Assembly (NCBI RefSeq): GCF_011762485.1
Contig: NZ_JAAKGI010000005.1
Coordinates: 274,486 to 338,485 of the forward strand
Source of the DNA: Yeosuana marina
GTDB taxonomy: Bacteria; Bacteroidota; Bacteroidia; Flavobacteriales; Flavobacteriaceae
Direction: 5' to 3'
Length of the DNA: 64,000 nucleotides
Shown here piece after piece: positions 46,261 to 53,739 of the stretch. The notes beneath the pieces were generated by a model that had not been told where the DNA came from, did not search any database, and worked only from the letters and a program-made list of their open reading frames with translations. The first letter of the stretch is position 1, and each line of letters begins with the position of its first letter. The translations under genes were made by a program, and so were the position numbers.

Positions 46261-47447
46261 AAATCTTCTTTATAATTTGGATGCCAACCGATTTTTTTTG
46301 AATCTGCAAGCATTTGATAACTTCCTCTAGTTAAATAATCTTCATTGAATTTCTCTCTAATTTTTATTTGTGGACAAGATTTTGCAAATTGTTCTAAGTA
46401 AAAACCTTTTCCTAACTCTATTAATTCTTCGATACTTTTTTCTTCTGCTTCATCACACATTATGTCGAAAATATTCTTCCAATAATTAAATAGTTTCACA
46501 TCATACTGTTCTTCCTCATCTGGATTCAATAGATGAAGTCTTAACCATTTAGAACGTTGTTCAAATGCTCTTCTAAAATCACTGATAGCTCTTTTTAGAG
46601 TTCTCGAGTTCGCTTTGATTTTTATTAATTCTAGTTGTTTTAAAAAATTTCTTTCCTTTAAACTTTCCACATCTTCATCTGTTATTTCTAGTTGTATAGG
46701 AAAATGATTTGGTAAATTATCTGCTTGAAAAGAGTCACTGATATTGGCGATTTTCAACTGTAATTCACTTGAACTAATATTGTCTATTTGTGATGTCAAA
46801 TTTTCTATTGATTTTGCAAACCACCATCCTTCTAAAATTTCTAGAAATGCATCTATTGTACTTGGGTAAGTAGAAAAAATCAGTTCTTTTTTTATTTTGT
46901 CATTAATCTCAGTAATTGCAATTGAATTATCTAAAATTCTAATTCGTTTTATTAGGTTTTTTTTGTTCTCTAAAGATAAACTTTGATATGCCAGATAAGC
47001 TTTTTCATTGGTCTTGTTAGTAGATTCTATTGCGATTCTATCCAAAACTTTAATTACTTCTAAAACCTCGCTATCTAACGTTATGTTTTTTTTGAATTTA
47101 TGAAGCACACTAGATTCTGGAATCTCCTCTGTTGTTATTAGATTAAAAATTGTTGAATCTAAATCTATCGTTCCATTATTTATATACTCAGACCATATTC
47201 GAATAGTTTTCCAGAAATCTACACTTGAATCTGTAAGATTTGCTTTATTCTTAATATGTAATTTGGTTTGTAAAAGTTGTAAAGTATTAATATCCTCAAT
47301 TTCAATATCATCTAAGTTTTCAATTCTGACTTTCGGATTGTCGAGTTCTTTTGAGTGACTTAATAGAACTAGTAAAGCGTATTTTATTTGATAGAAGTAA
47401 CCTAAAGATGGTTCTTTTGCAGAAAAGTCAGTAATTGTTGATGTCAT
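46257..47447 (-). CDS. ABC-3C effector/C-terminal component with possible nuclease domain
   Basis: The 396-residue protein begins SLGYFYQIKYALLVLL. It continues RIENLDDIEIED and LLQTKLHIKN, the ordered Asp and Gln-x-Lys motifs seen at the N-terminus of Cap4/DUF4297-like restriction-type nucleases. The middle (about 100-210) is helical. The C-terminal half (RAFEQRSKWLRLHLL; GKGFYLEQFAKSCP; TRGSYQMLADSKKIGWHPNY) matches the conserved tail of ABC-3C proteins. I infer DNA cutting upon activation. The catalytic set is incomplete by eye, so the nuclease call is uncertain; membership in the three-gene system is firmer. Confidence 0.82.
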   Translation of the reverse strand: MTSTITDFSAKEPSLGYFYQIKYALLVLLSHSKELDNPKVRIENLDDIEIEDINTLQLLQTKLHIKNKANLTDSSVDFWKTIRIWSEYINNGTIDLDSTIFNLITTEEIPESSVLHKFKKNITLDSEVLEVIKVLDRIAIESTNKTNEKAYLAYQSLSLENKKNLIKRIRILDNSIAITEINDKIKKELIFSTYPSTIDAFLEILEGWWFAKSIENLTSQIDNISSSELQLKIANISDSFQADNLPNHFPIQLEITDEDVESLKERNFLKQLELIKIKANSRTLKRAISDFRRAFEQRSKWLRLHLLNPDEEEQYDVKLFNYWKNIFDIMCDEAEEKSIEELIELGKGFYLEQFAKSCPQIKIREKFNEDYLTRGSYQMLADSKKIGWHPNYKEDL

Positions 47448-47608
47448 AAATCTAAATTTTGTTCAGTTACGTGAGTTTTTCTGCATTGTGTACAACTAGT
47501 TATACGATGAATTTTATCCTCATTATCTTATGCTTTTAGTGGGGATAATTGGAGTTCAAATTCATCTTTAAGAAGCTATCATTATTATTTTTTTAAAACT
47601 AAAAATTT

Positions 47609-47668
47609 TAAGGGAGAGACTATTACGGAAATCCATAATCCTATTAAAACGAAAGTACAAATTATTTA
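47609..47668 (-). repeat. 60-bp direct repeat, copy 1
   Basis: The first 41 bases are identical to 48381-48421, and the rest is identical except for one missing base. On the minus strand it encodes a broken piece (GLWISVIVSPL) of a membrane segment that is open in copy 2. It lies 39 nt after the stop of the lipoprotein gene at 47707. Confidence 0.85.
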
Positions 47669-47706
47669 CAAAATGTAATACAATAATTACAAAAAATATC
47701 ACCTTT

Positions 47707-48315
47707 TTATTCAAATTTTGAATTTTTCCAAACCCTCATTAATTCTATTTTTTCTTTTTCTTTTATGTAATTGAGGTTTACACCAAAATCAAGTCCATTT
47801 ATATATCTAAAATATAAATCTTGATGTAGAATAATATTATCTTTTGGCCCATAAACTGTAATGTGAAATAAATTAAATTCTAAATTATCAATTTTTTCTT
47901 TTGAAGAAATTGTATCAACTTTTATTCCACGACTTGCATAAAGCTCATAAAGCATTTCTTTAACTAATTCTTTATTTTCTTCATATTCTCCATCATATTC
48001 AGGTTCAAATTTTTCAGATGATGACTGTAACACATGAAATCTGTCTTTCTGAAAGCTTATCAGCTGTTTTAAACCACTTGCATCATAGTCAATACCAATT
48101 GCTTCATTTATTGCTTTTAATCCTCTATCCTGTCTTTCTTGTGTTTCTTCTCGTTGTGTTACATTCCAACCTTCAGGGATTTCGATAGTCCAACCAATCT
48201 CTTTACTATGATATATGTTTTCTTTAACTGTTCCTTCGTCAACTTGTTTATTTGGGTCGGTTCTACAAGAAGTAAGAAAGATTAAAGTCAAAATGGTTAA
48301 AATGTAAACTCTCAT
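47707..48315 (-). CDS. lipoprotein of unknown function (202 residues)
   Basis: It has a lipobox (LTLIFLTSC). The mature part starts like a PsbP/DcrB-type fold (YHSKEIGWTIEIPEGWNVTQRE) and ends with LYFRYINGLDFGVNLNYIKE. It is the only gene between two 60-bp direct repeats, 772 bp apart, so gene and one repeat look like a unit that moved or duplicated. No function is known. Confidence 0.75.
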   Translation of the reverse strand: MRVYILTILTLIFLTSCRTDPNKQVDEGTVKENIYHSKEIGWTIEIPEGWNVTQREETQERQDRGLKAINEAIGIDYDASGLKQLISFQKDRFHVLQSSSEKFEPEYDGEYEENKELVKEMLYELYASRGIKVDTISSKEKIDNLEFNLFHITVYGPKDNIILHQDLYFRYINGLDFGVNLNYIKEKEKIELMRVWKNSKFE

Positions 48316-48380
48316 ATGGTATTATATAAAAAAAGTTATCTTTCTAAAACTTTATTATTCTTGTTTAAAACTATAAATTC

Positions 48381-48441
48381 TAAGGGAGAGACTATTACGG
48401 AAATCCATAATCCTATTAAAATCGAAAGTACAAATTATTTA
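48381..48441 (-). repeat. 60-bp direct repeat, copy 2
   Basis: Copy 2 lies 66 nt upstream of the lipoprotein start. On the minus strand it is part of an open stretch FVLSILIGLWISVIVSPLEF followed by about 12 residues to a stop, which looks like the C-terminal end of a small membrane protein whose start is lost. It may also carry the promoter of the lipoprotein gene. Confidence 0.85.
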
Positions 48442-48527
48442 AATTACTATTTTGAATTGGTTTGGTTTTACTTTAACATTTTTTATAGGCAAGGTAAAAT
48501 TTGGAGTTAAACTTGCTTGCAATTGCG

Positions 48528-48612
48528 TTTATATTAGAATAATTCTGGGTTTGCCAACAAAAAATTTTCAAAGAAAAATCAGATATAACAAACCCACAAC
48601 TAACTCTATATA
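48528..48612. repeat. long imperfect hairpin of the cassette-junction type
   Basis: A perfect GGGTTTG / CAAACCC pair (48547-48553 and 48589-48595) lies inside weaker outer arms (GCGTTTATATTAG and AACTAACTCTATATAA). The tip AAATTTTC-AAA-GAAAAAT resembles the tips of the elements at 41.8 and 42.7 kb, including the shared CAAAGAAAAATCAGA. Confidence 0.65.
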
Positions 48613-48654
48613 AGTACTAAACCGCTATTATTTTTTATGCGATTTTGCACAGAA

Positions 48655-48882
48655 TTATTTTCCTGGTTTGTAAATTGCTCCAGTAGCAAAATCAACAATT
48701 AATCCAGGGGCAAAAAGCACAATATCCGCAATTAATGCGACTACTCTAACTTCCCTTTGTTGATCTCCAGCAGCTGGTTTTGTTTTTTGATGAGCAGTCA
48801 CTCTTCCACCAAAAACTGTTGCACAACTTGACATCATTATTGCAACAAATCCTATTGCAATTACATTTTTCATTTTTTTCAT
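48655..48882 (-). CDS. small lipoprotein (75 residues)
   Basis: It has a signal with lipobox (FVAIMMSSC, Cys20), then TVFGGRVTAHQKTKPAAGD. A hydrophobic C-terminal helix VVALIADIVLFAPGLIVDFA contains a Pro-Gly and resembles the YceK/Pal-type small lipoproteins common in Bacteroidota, which end in a FATGAIYKP-like tail. It could be a cell-envelope stress protein; this is a guess. Confidence 0.72.
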   Translation of the reverse strand: MKKMKNVIAIGFVAIMMSSCATVFGGRVTAHQKTKPAAGDQQREVRVVALIADIVLFAPGLIVDFATGAIYKPGK

Positions 48883-48902
48883 TTTTAAAATTTAATTTAT
48901 GT

Positions 48903-49112
48903 TTATACTCGTTTTAATTCTGTTTTGGAAAGTATATCGTGAATTCCATTTGATAAAAATAGGTACGATAAAAAATCAATAGGTATTAACCTTGATAATG
49001 TCCTTATTAGTATTCTTGAAAAACTAGGTTTTAGTCCACTTTTAGCATCTACAATTTTAGTTTTAGTAATCATTTTTGGGGTTTTAATGTAAAATTTTAA
49101 TGTAGTTCCCAT
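48903..49112 (-). CDS. RDD-domain fragment
   Basis: The 69 residues match only the C-terminal third of RDD membrane proteins: KPSFSRILIRTLSRLIPIDF and GIHDILSKTELKRV, where full proteins have IRTLCRFIP and GWHDxLSKT. The first two transmembrane helices are absent, and the lead-in is a short unrelated segment. It is either a truncated relic or a very short derivative. It lies 20 nt after the 75-residue lipoprotein gene. Confidence 0.6.
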   Translation of the reverse strand: MGTTLKFYIKTPKMITKTKIVDAKSGLKPSFSRILIRTLSRLIPIDFLSYLFLSNGIHDILSKTELKRV

Positions 49113-49354
49113 AATTTTTAAAATTTTGTTTAAGATTAATGATTTTGATTAAAAACTGGTGGAATAAAAAAATGACATTAAATGAGTTGAAATAAACTCA
49201 ACTGTAAACGAAGACCCAAAAACCTTTTCATTTAATCCGTTAACTCTTCACCTAAATCTAATTTTGGTGAAACATTTTTTCACTATGGTGAAACAATAGT
49301 GAAACAAATTAGCGGTATTAAACGAAATTTAACGAACCCAACTGAAAACAAAAA

Positions 49355-49380
49355 CCCCACAGTTCCTGAGAACTGTGGGG
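49355..49380 (-). terminator. strong Rho-independent terminator after the tRNA 3' fragment
   Basis: A perfect 11-bp GC-containing stem (CCCCACAGTTC / GAACTGTGGGG) has a 4-nt loop. On the minus strand it is followed by TTTTTGTTTT. It lies 26 nt downstream of the tRNA-like 3' end read in the same direction, the normal place for a tRNA gene terminator. Confidence 0.88.
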
Positions 49381-49406
49381 TAATGAATTTAATTGAATCT
49401 TATTTT

Positions 49407-49429
49407 GTGACCTCGACTGGATTCAAACC
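49407..49429 (-). other. tRNA 3'-end fragment, probable attachment-site half
   Basis: On the minus strand the 23 bases read GGTTTGAATCCAGTCGAGG followed by TCAC. This gives a T-loop, the 3' strand of a T-stem and a 3' acceptor strand. The 5' strand of the T-stem (ACAGG) mismatches at its middle position and no anticodon or D arm exists upstream, so only the 3' end of a tRNA is here. From memory it resembles the tRNA-Arg(ACG) end of flavobacteria. This is what integration into a tRNA gene leaves at the far end of an island. Confidence 0.68.
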
Positions 49430-49928
49430 TGTCTAACAATTCTTAATGTTTATAACGGTTTTGTGGCGTTAATCGATTTGAGGTGTTACAATAACAACCT
49501 TTTAAATTGAATTAGTTTGCTGAAAATTATCTTTCAATCTTATTTAAAGATACGAAATTTAATAGAAAAGAGGATAAAGAGAATCAAAACTTATGATGTT
49601 TTATCAATATTCAGTTTTTATTTTATTCTTTTTGTTCAAGTGTTCAATATCTAGATAATTAAGAATTCAGTCGTCTTTCATTCCAAAACTGTTTAATTTT
49701 ATTACATTTCTATAACCAAATCCTAAATATAGTTTGATTTCGGAATGACAGGTAGACCACCTAATCCCATAAAGAATTATATATCAATCATTTATAAATT
49801 TCAAAAACAAACTGTTATCCGATTTGTTGACAATACTATAAATGAACTTAAAGTAAAATGCTTTACTTACTGGTTTTATAAAGATAAATATTATTACATA
49901 AACTAGACACAACCTATTTACTCTTCCT

Positions 49929-50779
49929 CTAACAGTAATGGCTATAAAAACCTATTAATATGCTTCTGAATAATTTATGGTTATGAATCCAAGGAATATG
50001 ACCTGAATGAGTGACCACCTCATATTCTGCTGAGGGAAACCTAAGGTAAGTATTTTCTTTACTAGATCCATAAATATCATTTTCACCATAAGTAATAAGA
50101 ATAGGGAAAGCTGGATTTATAAAGGTGTTGAGTGATTTGTAATTTATAATTTGTTTTCTGGTTTTATTTATTGGAGCTGCATGAACTTTGTTAAATAAAT
50201 CATTGTCAAGCACAACATTTTTAAAGCCTTTATTGTAATTTTTTAAGACTTGTTTGTAAAGATTTTTATAACCACTGCTTATGCCCAAGGCACCTAATCC
50301 AGAGTTCAAACCCATCATTAACCATTCAGAATTTGAGCAGCTTTTTTTATTGAACATGAGCGCTTCTTTTTCGGTTTCTTTCCATATCTTGTTTGTGCCT
50401 GAGCTTGGGCTGCACAAAAACAAACTCTTTATTTTTTCAGGTCTTTCCTGAGCGTATATTTGAGCATATAAACCACCCCAAGAATGTCCAAATAAGTGAA
50501 AGGAATTAGGTTTAAATAGTCAGCAATACTATCGATATCCGAAACGTAATTTCCCATTGAATAATCACAATTTTTGCATGTAGAATTTCCTGTTCCTCTT
50601 TGGTCAAAAGTTATAACTCTAAAAAAATCTTTTAGTAGATTAACTACTTCTGTCATTGGGTCAGGCATGCCCGGACCACCATGAAGTAATATGATAGTAT
50701 CTGCTTTTTCTTCTGAAAAAATCTGAATATGTAAACTGGTTTGGTTGTTGACTAATACTTTAGAGGAATAGGGTTTCAT
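49929..50779 (-). pseudogene. alpha/beta-hydrolase (proline iminopeptidase-like), frameshifted
   Basis: The first frame (50779 to about 50500) has the S33 peptidase hallmarks: LLHGGPGMPDP oxyanion loop and FDQRGTGNS. The second frame, one base off, continues with HLFGHSWGGLYAQIYA (nucleophile Ser), later TYGENDIYG (Asp) and SGHIPW (His), and runs to 49929. Restoring one C near 50498-50501 would join them into a normal protein of about 284 residues. All catalytic residues survive, so the break is recent or a sequencing error. Confidence 0.82.
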
Positions 50780-50879
50780 GTTTAATATAAATTACTTTTA
50801 TTCATCCAATCTTCAAAACTCATTAAACTTTTAACCATGCCCTTTTTAACTTGGGGCTCCAATCACTATAATTACTTTT

Positions 50880-51308
50880 TTAGTCGGCATCTATAATTAC
50901 TTTTTTGGGATTGTTTGGATCGTACTTTACCCATAAAACATTTCCTTTTTGGAGTTTATGAATATCCATTTTGGAAAAAAATCCTGAAAAATGTTTTTCG
51001 TAAGCAGGTGTGTATCGAGGTTTAACTTTAAGGTATACTTTTATTTGAGGGTTATATCGACTATCATACATGCCGATTTCTTTCACGTCTAAAATTTCTG
51101 CCGTTGCTGATACACCAACTTTTTTAAGCCTTTTTGAGCGTAATTTTCTTGAAAAGTATCCAACTAGAATAATGCCCACAGCTACAATAGGTATTAGTGT
51201 CCTAAATTCATTTATCCAGGGTAAATCTGAAAATTTAAAAGAAACAATAATGGCTATAGGAATAAGTAAAAAGAACCAGGTGTTTTGTATTTCGTATTTG
51301 TATCTCAT
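50880..51308 (-). CDS. small membrane protein with C-terminal soluble domain
   Basis: The 142-residue protein has two predicted membrane helices (about 10-27 and 34-50). A C-terminal beta-rich domain (about 58-142; ATAEILDVKEIGMYDSRYNP and VLWVKYDPNNPKKVIID) resembles the DUF3592-type or NfeD-like folds seen in small envelope proteins. Its start overlaps the stop of the monooxygenase gene (ATGA), so it is co-translated with it. Function unknown. Confidence 0.75.
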   Translation of the reverse strand: MRYKYEIQNTWFFLLIPIAIIVSFKFSDLPWINEFRTLIPIVAVGIILVGYFSRKLRSKRLKKVGVSATAEILDVKEIGMYDSRYNPQIKVYLKVKPRYTPAYEKHFSGFFSKMDIHKLQKGNVLWVKYDPNNPKKVIIDAD

Positions 51309-52444
51309 AATGGTGGATTAGGGGTAATGGTAAAGAGTTTTATGTTTTGTTTTTTGGTGGCAGATTTAGGTATTAATGGCACTATCATATTTCTTAAAAG
51401 TACTATCAAGAGATTATTAGTTTGAGCTAGTTTGCCTAACTTCCAACTAGTATTGGTGACATTGTGTGCTTTTTCCATGCGCATGGTTTGATATTTTTCA
51501 AAAGCCTGTTCTGTGGTTTGCTCTTCAGCTAGACAATTGCTTAAAACTAAGGCACTTTCTATGGCTTGGCAAGCACCTTGTCCCATATTTGGGGTCGTGG
51601 CATGGGCGGCATCTCCAATAAGGCATACGTTTTTATCATACCATTTTTTCATAGGTTTTAAATCCCAAATTTCATTTAGGAGAATATTCTCTTCAAGAGT
51701 TTGATCAATAATTTTTGAAATGACAGGGTGATAATCGGCGAAAATCTCTTTAAGGTTAGGGCTTTGAGATGCTAAATTTTTATTGATTAAAGCATACCAA
51801 TACACTTCCTTTTTAGAGATATGTACAAAGCCAAACCGATTACCTTTACCCCAAGCTTCTTTTAGTTTGTTTTTGTATTCAGAGTCTAAATCAATATTGG
51901 TAATCCCACGCCAACAAAGCTGATTGGCATCTCGTAACATGCTGTCTTTAAAAATAGATTCTCTAACTTCTGAATGAATGCCATCAGCACCTATTACAAT
52001 ATGAGCATAGTGTTGGGTTCTATTATCAAAATTTAATAACACTTTATTATTTTCTTGAGTGATGGATTTTAGCCTTTTATTGAGGTAAATAGGTGTGTTT
52101 CCTAAATGGTTTACCAGTATTTCATGAAGTTCCGCTCTATGTATAGCTACATTTTTAACTCCGAATTTAGATTCCAATTCTGTAAAATCTACACCCGCTA
52201 GAACCTTTAACTTTTTGTTGGTCGATTCCATTGAACTAGTGTAATTAGCCTGTTTTAAAATATCGTCGTAAACACCTAATTTTTTATACACTTGCATGGC
52301 ATTCATGGCAAGATTGATACCTGATCCGGCTTTTTTAAATTGTGGAGCAGCCTCAAAAATCTCAACTTCAAAACCTCTTTGTTTTAATGCAATGGACGTT
52401 GTTAATCCGGCAATACCAGCTCCTATAATGGTTACTCGTTTCAT
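51305..52444 (-). CDS. FAD-dependent monooxygenase (class A flavoprotein)
   Basis: The 379-residue protein has the Rossmann GAGIAG motif (IIGAGIAGLTTSIALKQRG, residues 5-23) and a GADGIHSEVR DG-motif. The second FAD motif is CLIGDAAHATTPNMGQGACQ, as in p-hydroxybenzoate-hydroxylase-type enzymes. It hydroxylates or epoxidises a small or lipid-like substrate using NAD(P)H and O2. It is encoded 2 nt after a porin-like gene in the operon exporter, LolA-like, porin, monooxygenase, membrane protein. A role in making or modifying the exported molecule is inferred. Confidence 0.88.
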   Translation of the reverse strand: MKRVTIIGAGIAGLTTSIALKQRGFEVEIFEAAPQFKKAGSGINLAMNAMQVYKKLGVYDDILKQANYTSSMESTNKKLKVLAGVDFTELESKFGVKNVAIHRAELHEILVNHLGNTPIYLNKRLKSITQENNKVLLNFDNRTQHYAHIVIGADGIHSEVRESIFKDSMLRDANQLCWRGITNIDLDSEYKNKLKEAWGKGNRFGFVHISKKEVYWYALINKNLASQSPNLKEIFADYHPVISKIIDQTLEENILLNEIWDLKPMKKWYDKNVCLIGDAAHATTPNMGQGACQAIESALVLSNCLAEEQTTEQAFEKYQTMRMEKAHNVTNTSWKLGKLAQTNNLLIVLLRNMIVPLIPKSATKKQNIKLFTITPNPPL

Positions 52445-52446
52445 CT

Positions 52447-53739
52447 TTAAAAATAGTATTTAGCTTTTATCCAAAATTCTGAGTTGTCCTTATAAGGACT
52501 AAATTGTCCTTCATCACCCTTAAACCAATCGTAGCCTATAAAAAGGTTTATGGAATCTGAAAGGGAGTATTCTACTGCTGTGCGATCATAAAATCCTTCG
52601 TAATCTAAATCTACATAAGCAAAAGTTGAGAGCTTTAGGTTGTTGTTTAATATAGATTTTGAAATGCCTATTGTAGCTAAGTTTGATATTTCTTTTGAAA
52701 TTAAATCTGAAGTATAATCACTTATAGATTTTAAATAATATTGTGTGGTGATATTCCAATCATTTCCCGGATACCAATCTAATCCTAGTAAAGCGTTAAG
52801 ACTATTTTTAGTAGTAGTTGCTTTTTCTTGATTTGCAACACCTTGAATTTCATTAAAGTAGTAAGCAAATTCACCTCTTATAACCATCGATCCTTTTGAA
52901 ATCGAAAAATCTGTTGATAGAACATCTAATTTATGATAATTAGGCTGCACATAAATAGTGTCATTAGCTTGTGAAGTGGTGTAATTAAAAACAGGTGTTT
53001 TATTCCATGTATGTAATGCGGTTAAGCCAATGTCTATCCCTGACAGAAAAAATGAACTCCTGATGACAAATTCGCTATTCTTTAATGTTTTATTAGGTTT
53101 AGTATCTAAATCAATATCATATTCTGGATACCCAGAAGTTGGAAAAGCAGACCAAGCATTGTCTTTACTGTGTGGGATTATTGTAAAGGCTGGAACAGGG
53201 GTAAAGACAAGCTCTAGTCTGAAAGATGGTTTTTGATAATTAAATTTAATAGCATTTGCTGGTACTCGAATATCGTCATAATCTCGAGTTAAAAACTCGG
53301 TAAAATCTAAAGGAGAAATAAGGTCTGTTATTTGGAGTGCATCTGCAACTCCCCAAACAATTATCTGTCTACCAATAGTGGCAGTCCAGTTATCTTTTGA
53401 GTATTCAAAATAAGCCTCTCTTAATTCAAATCCTGTTTGATCTGGAATGGCATCGTTATGAGTTAGATTAAAAGACGTAAAAAAATAAGCGTTGTTATGC
53501 TGCATTTTTAGTTCGCCTCGCATTCGGTTTCGAGTGTTCATAAAATCGTAAGGATTGGAACTTCTAACAGCATAGTATCCCTCTACAAAGCCACCAAAAT
53601 CAAGCTTTGGTTTTTCCTGTTGAGCCATCAAATAGAATGGCGAATTAAAAAACCAAAAGCCAAAAAATAATAGATGATATATATGCTTGTTAATTAACAA
53701 TACCTTTTTCCATTTTAGAAACCGTAAACATATTTTCAT
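52447..53739 (-). CDS. outer-membrane porin-like protein (DUF1302-type)
   Basis: The barrel protein has LDFGGFVEGYYAV, ELREAYFEYSKDNWTATIGRQ and the striking WGVADALQITDLISPLDF segment known from DUF1302-like proteins. It ends in an aromatic terminal strand (EFWIKAKYYF). Start choice is difficult: an ATG at 53763 would overlap the upstream gene by 74 nt, the ATG at 53739 by 50 nt. A TTG at 53700 overlaps by only 11 nt and opens directly into a signal peptide ending FYLMAQQ. I give 53739 as a compromise. DUF1302 proteins occur with LolA-like and MMPL exporter genes elsewhere, as here. Confidence 0.8.
   Translation of the reverse strand: MKICLRFLKWKKVLLINKHIYHLLFFGFWFFNSPFYLMAQQEKPKLDFGGFVEGYYAVRSSNPYDFMNTRNRMRGELKMQHNNAYFFTSFNLTHNDAIPDQTGFELREAYFEYSKDNWTATIGRQIIVWGVADALQITDLISPLDFTEFLTRDYDDIRVPANAIKFNYQKPSFRLELVFTPVPAFTIIPHSKDNAWSAFPTSGYPEYDIDLDTKPNKTLKNSEFVIRSSFFLSGIDIGLTALHTWNKTPVFNYTTSQANDTIYVQPNYHKLDVLSTDFSISKGSMVIRGEFAYYFNEIQGVANQEKATTTKNSLNALLGLDWYPGNDWNITTQYYLKSISDYTSDLISKEISNLATIGISKSILNNNLKLSTFAYVDLDYEGFYDRTAVEYSLSDSINLFIGYDWFKGDEGQFSPYKDNSEFWIKAKYYF

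Larger units (their letters stand above)
49113..49928. other. gap containing the island boundary
   Basis: No gene is visible in these 816 bases. The left part has three GTGAAACA direct repeats (49267, 49288, 49299), which could be recombinase arm sites. The middle has the terminator and tRNA 3'-end fragment described separately. The part right of 49450 is AT-rich and unremarkable. Confidence 0.55.

Noticed and set aside
48316..48510. Open frame of 64 codons on the plus strand upstream of a lipoprotein gene
   Set aside because: It runs across the 60-bp direct repeat, whose coding sense is on the other strand, and has no recognisable protein features.
41766..48612. Classical integron attC sites
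   Set aside because: The hairpins look like attC in size and placement, but the outer ends lack RYYYAAC/GTTRRRY cores, and no integron integrase is visible, so I describe them only as cassette-junction-like.
49407..49480. Complete tRNA gene
   Set aside because: Only the T-loop and 3' strand are present; upstream bases form no anticodon or D arm and the T-stem has a mismatch.
52105..52117. TGGTTTACCAG match to the GntR operator
   Set aside because: It is inside the monooxygenase coding sequence as a single copy, far from any promoter-like sequence.
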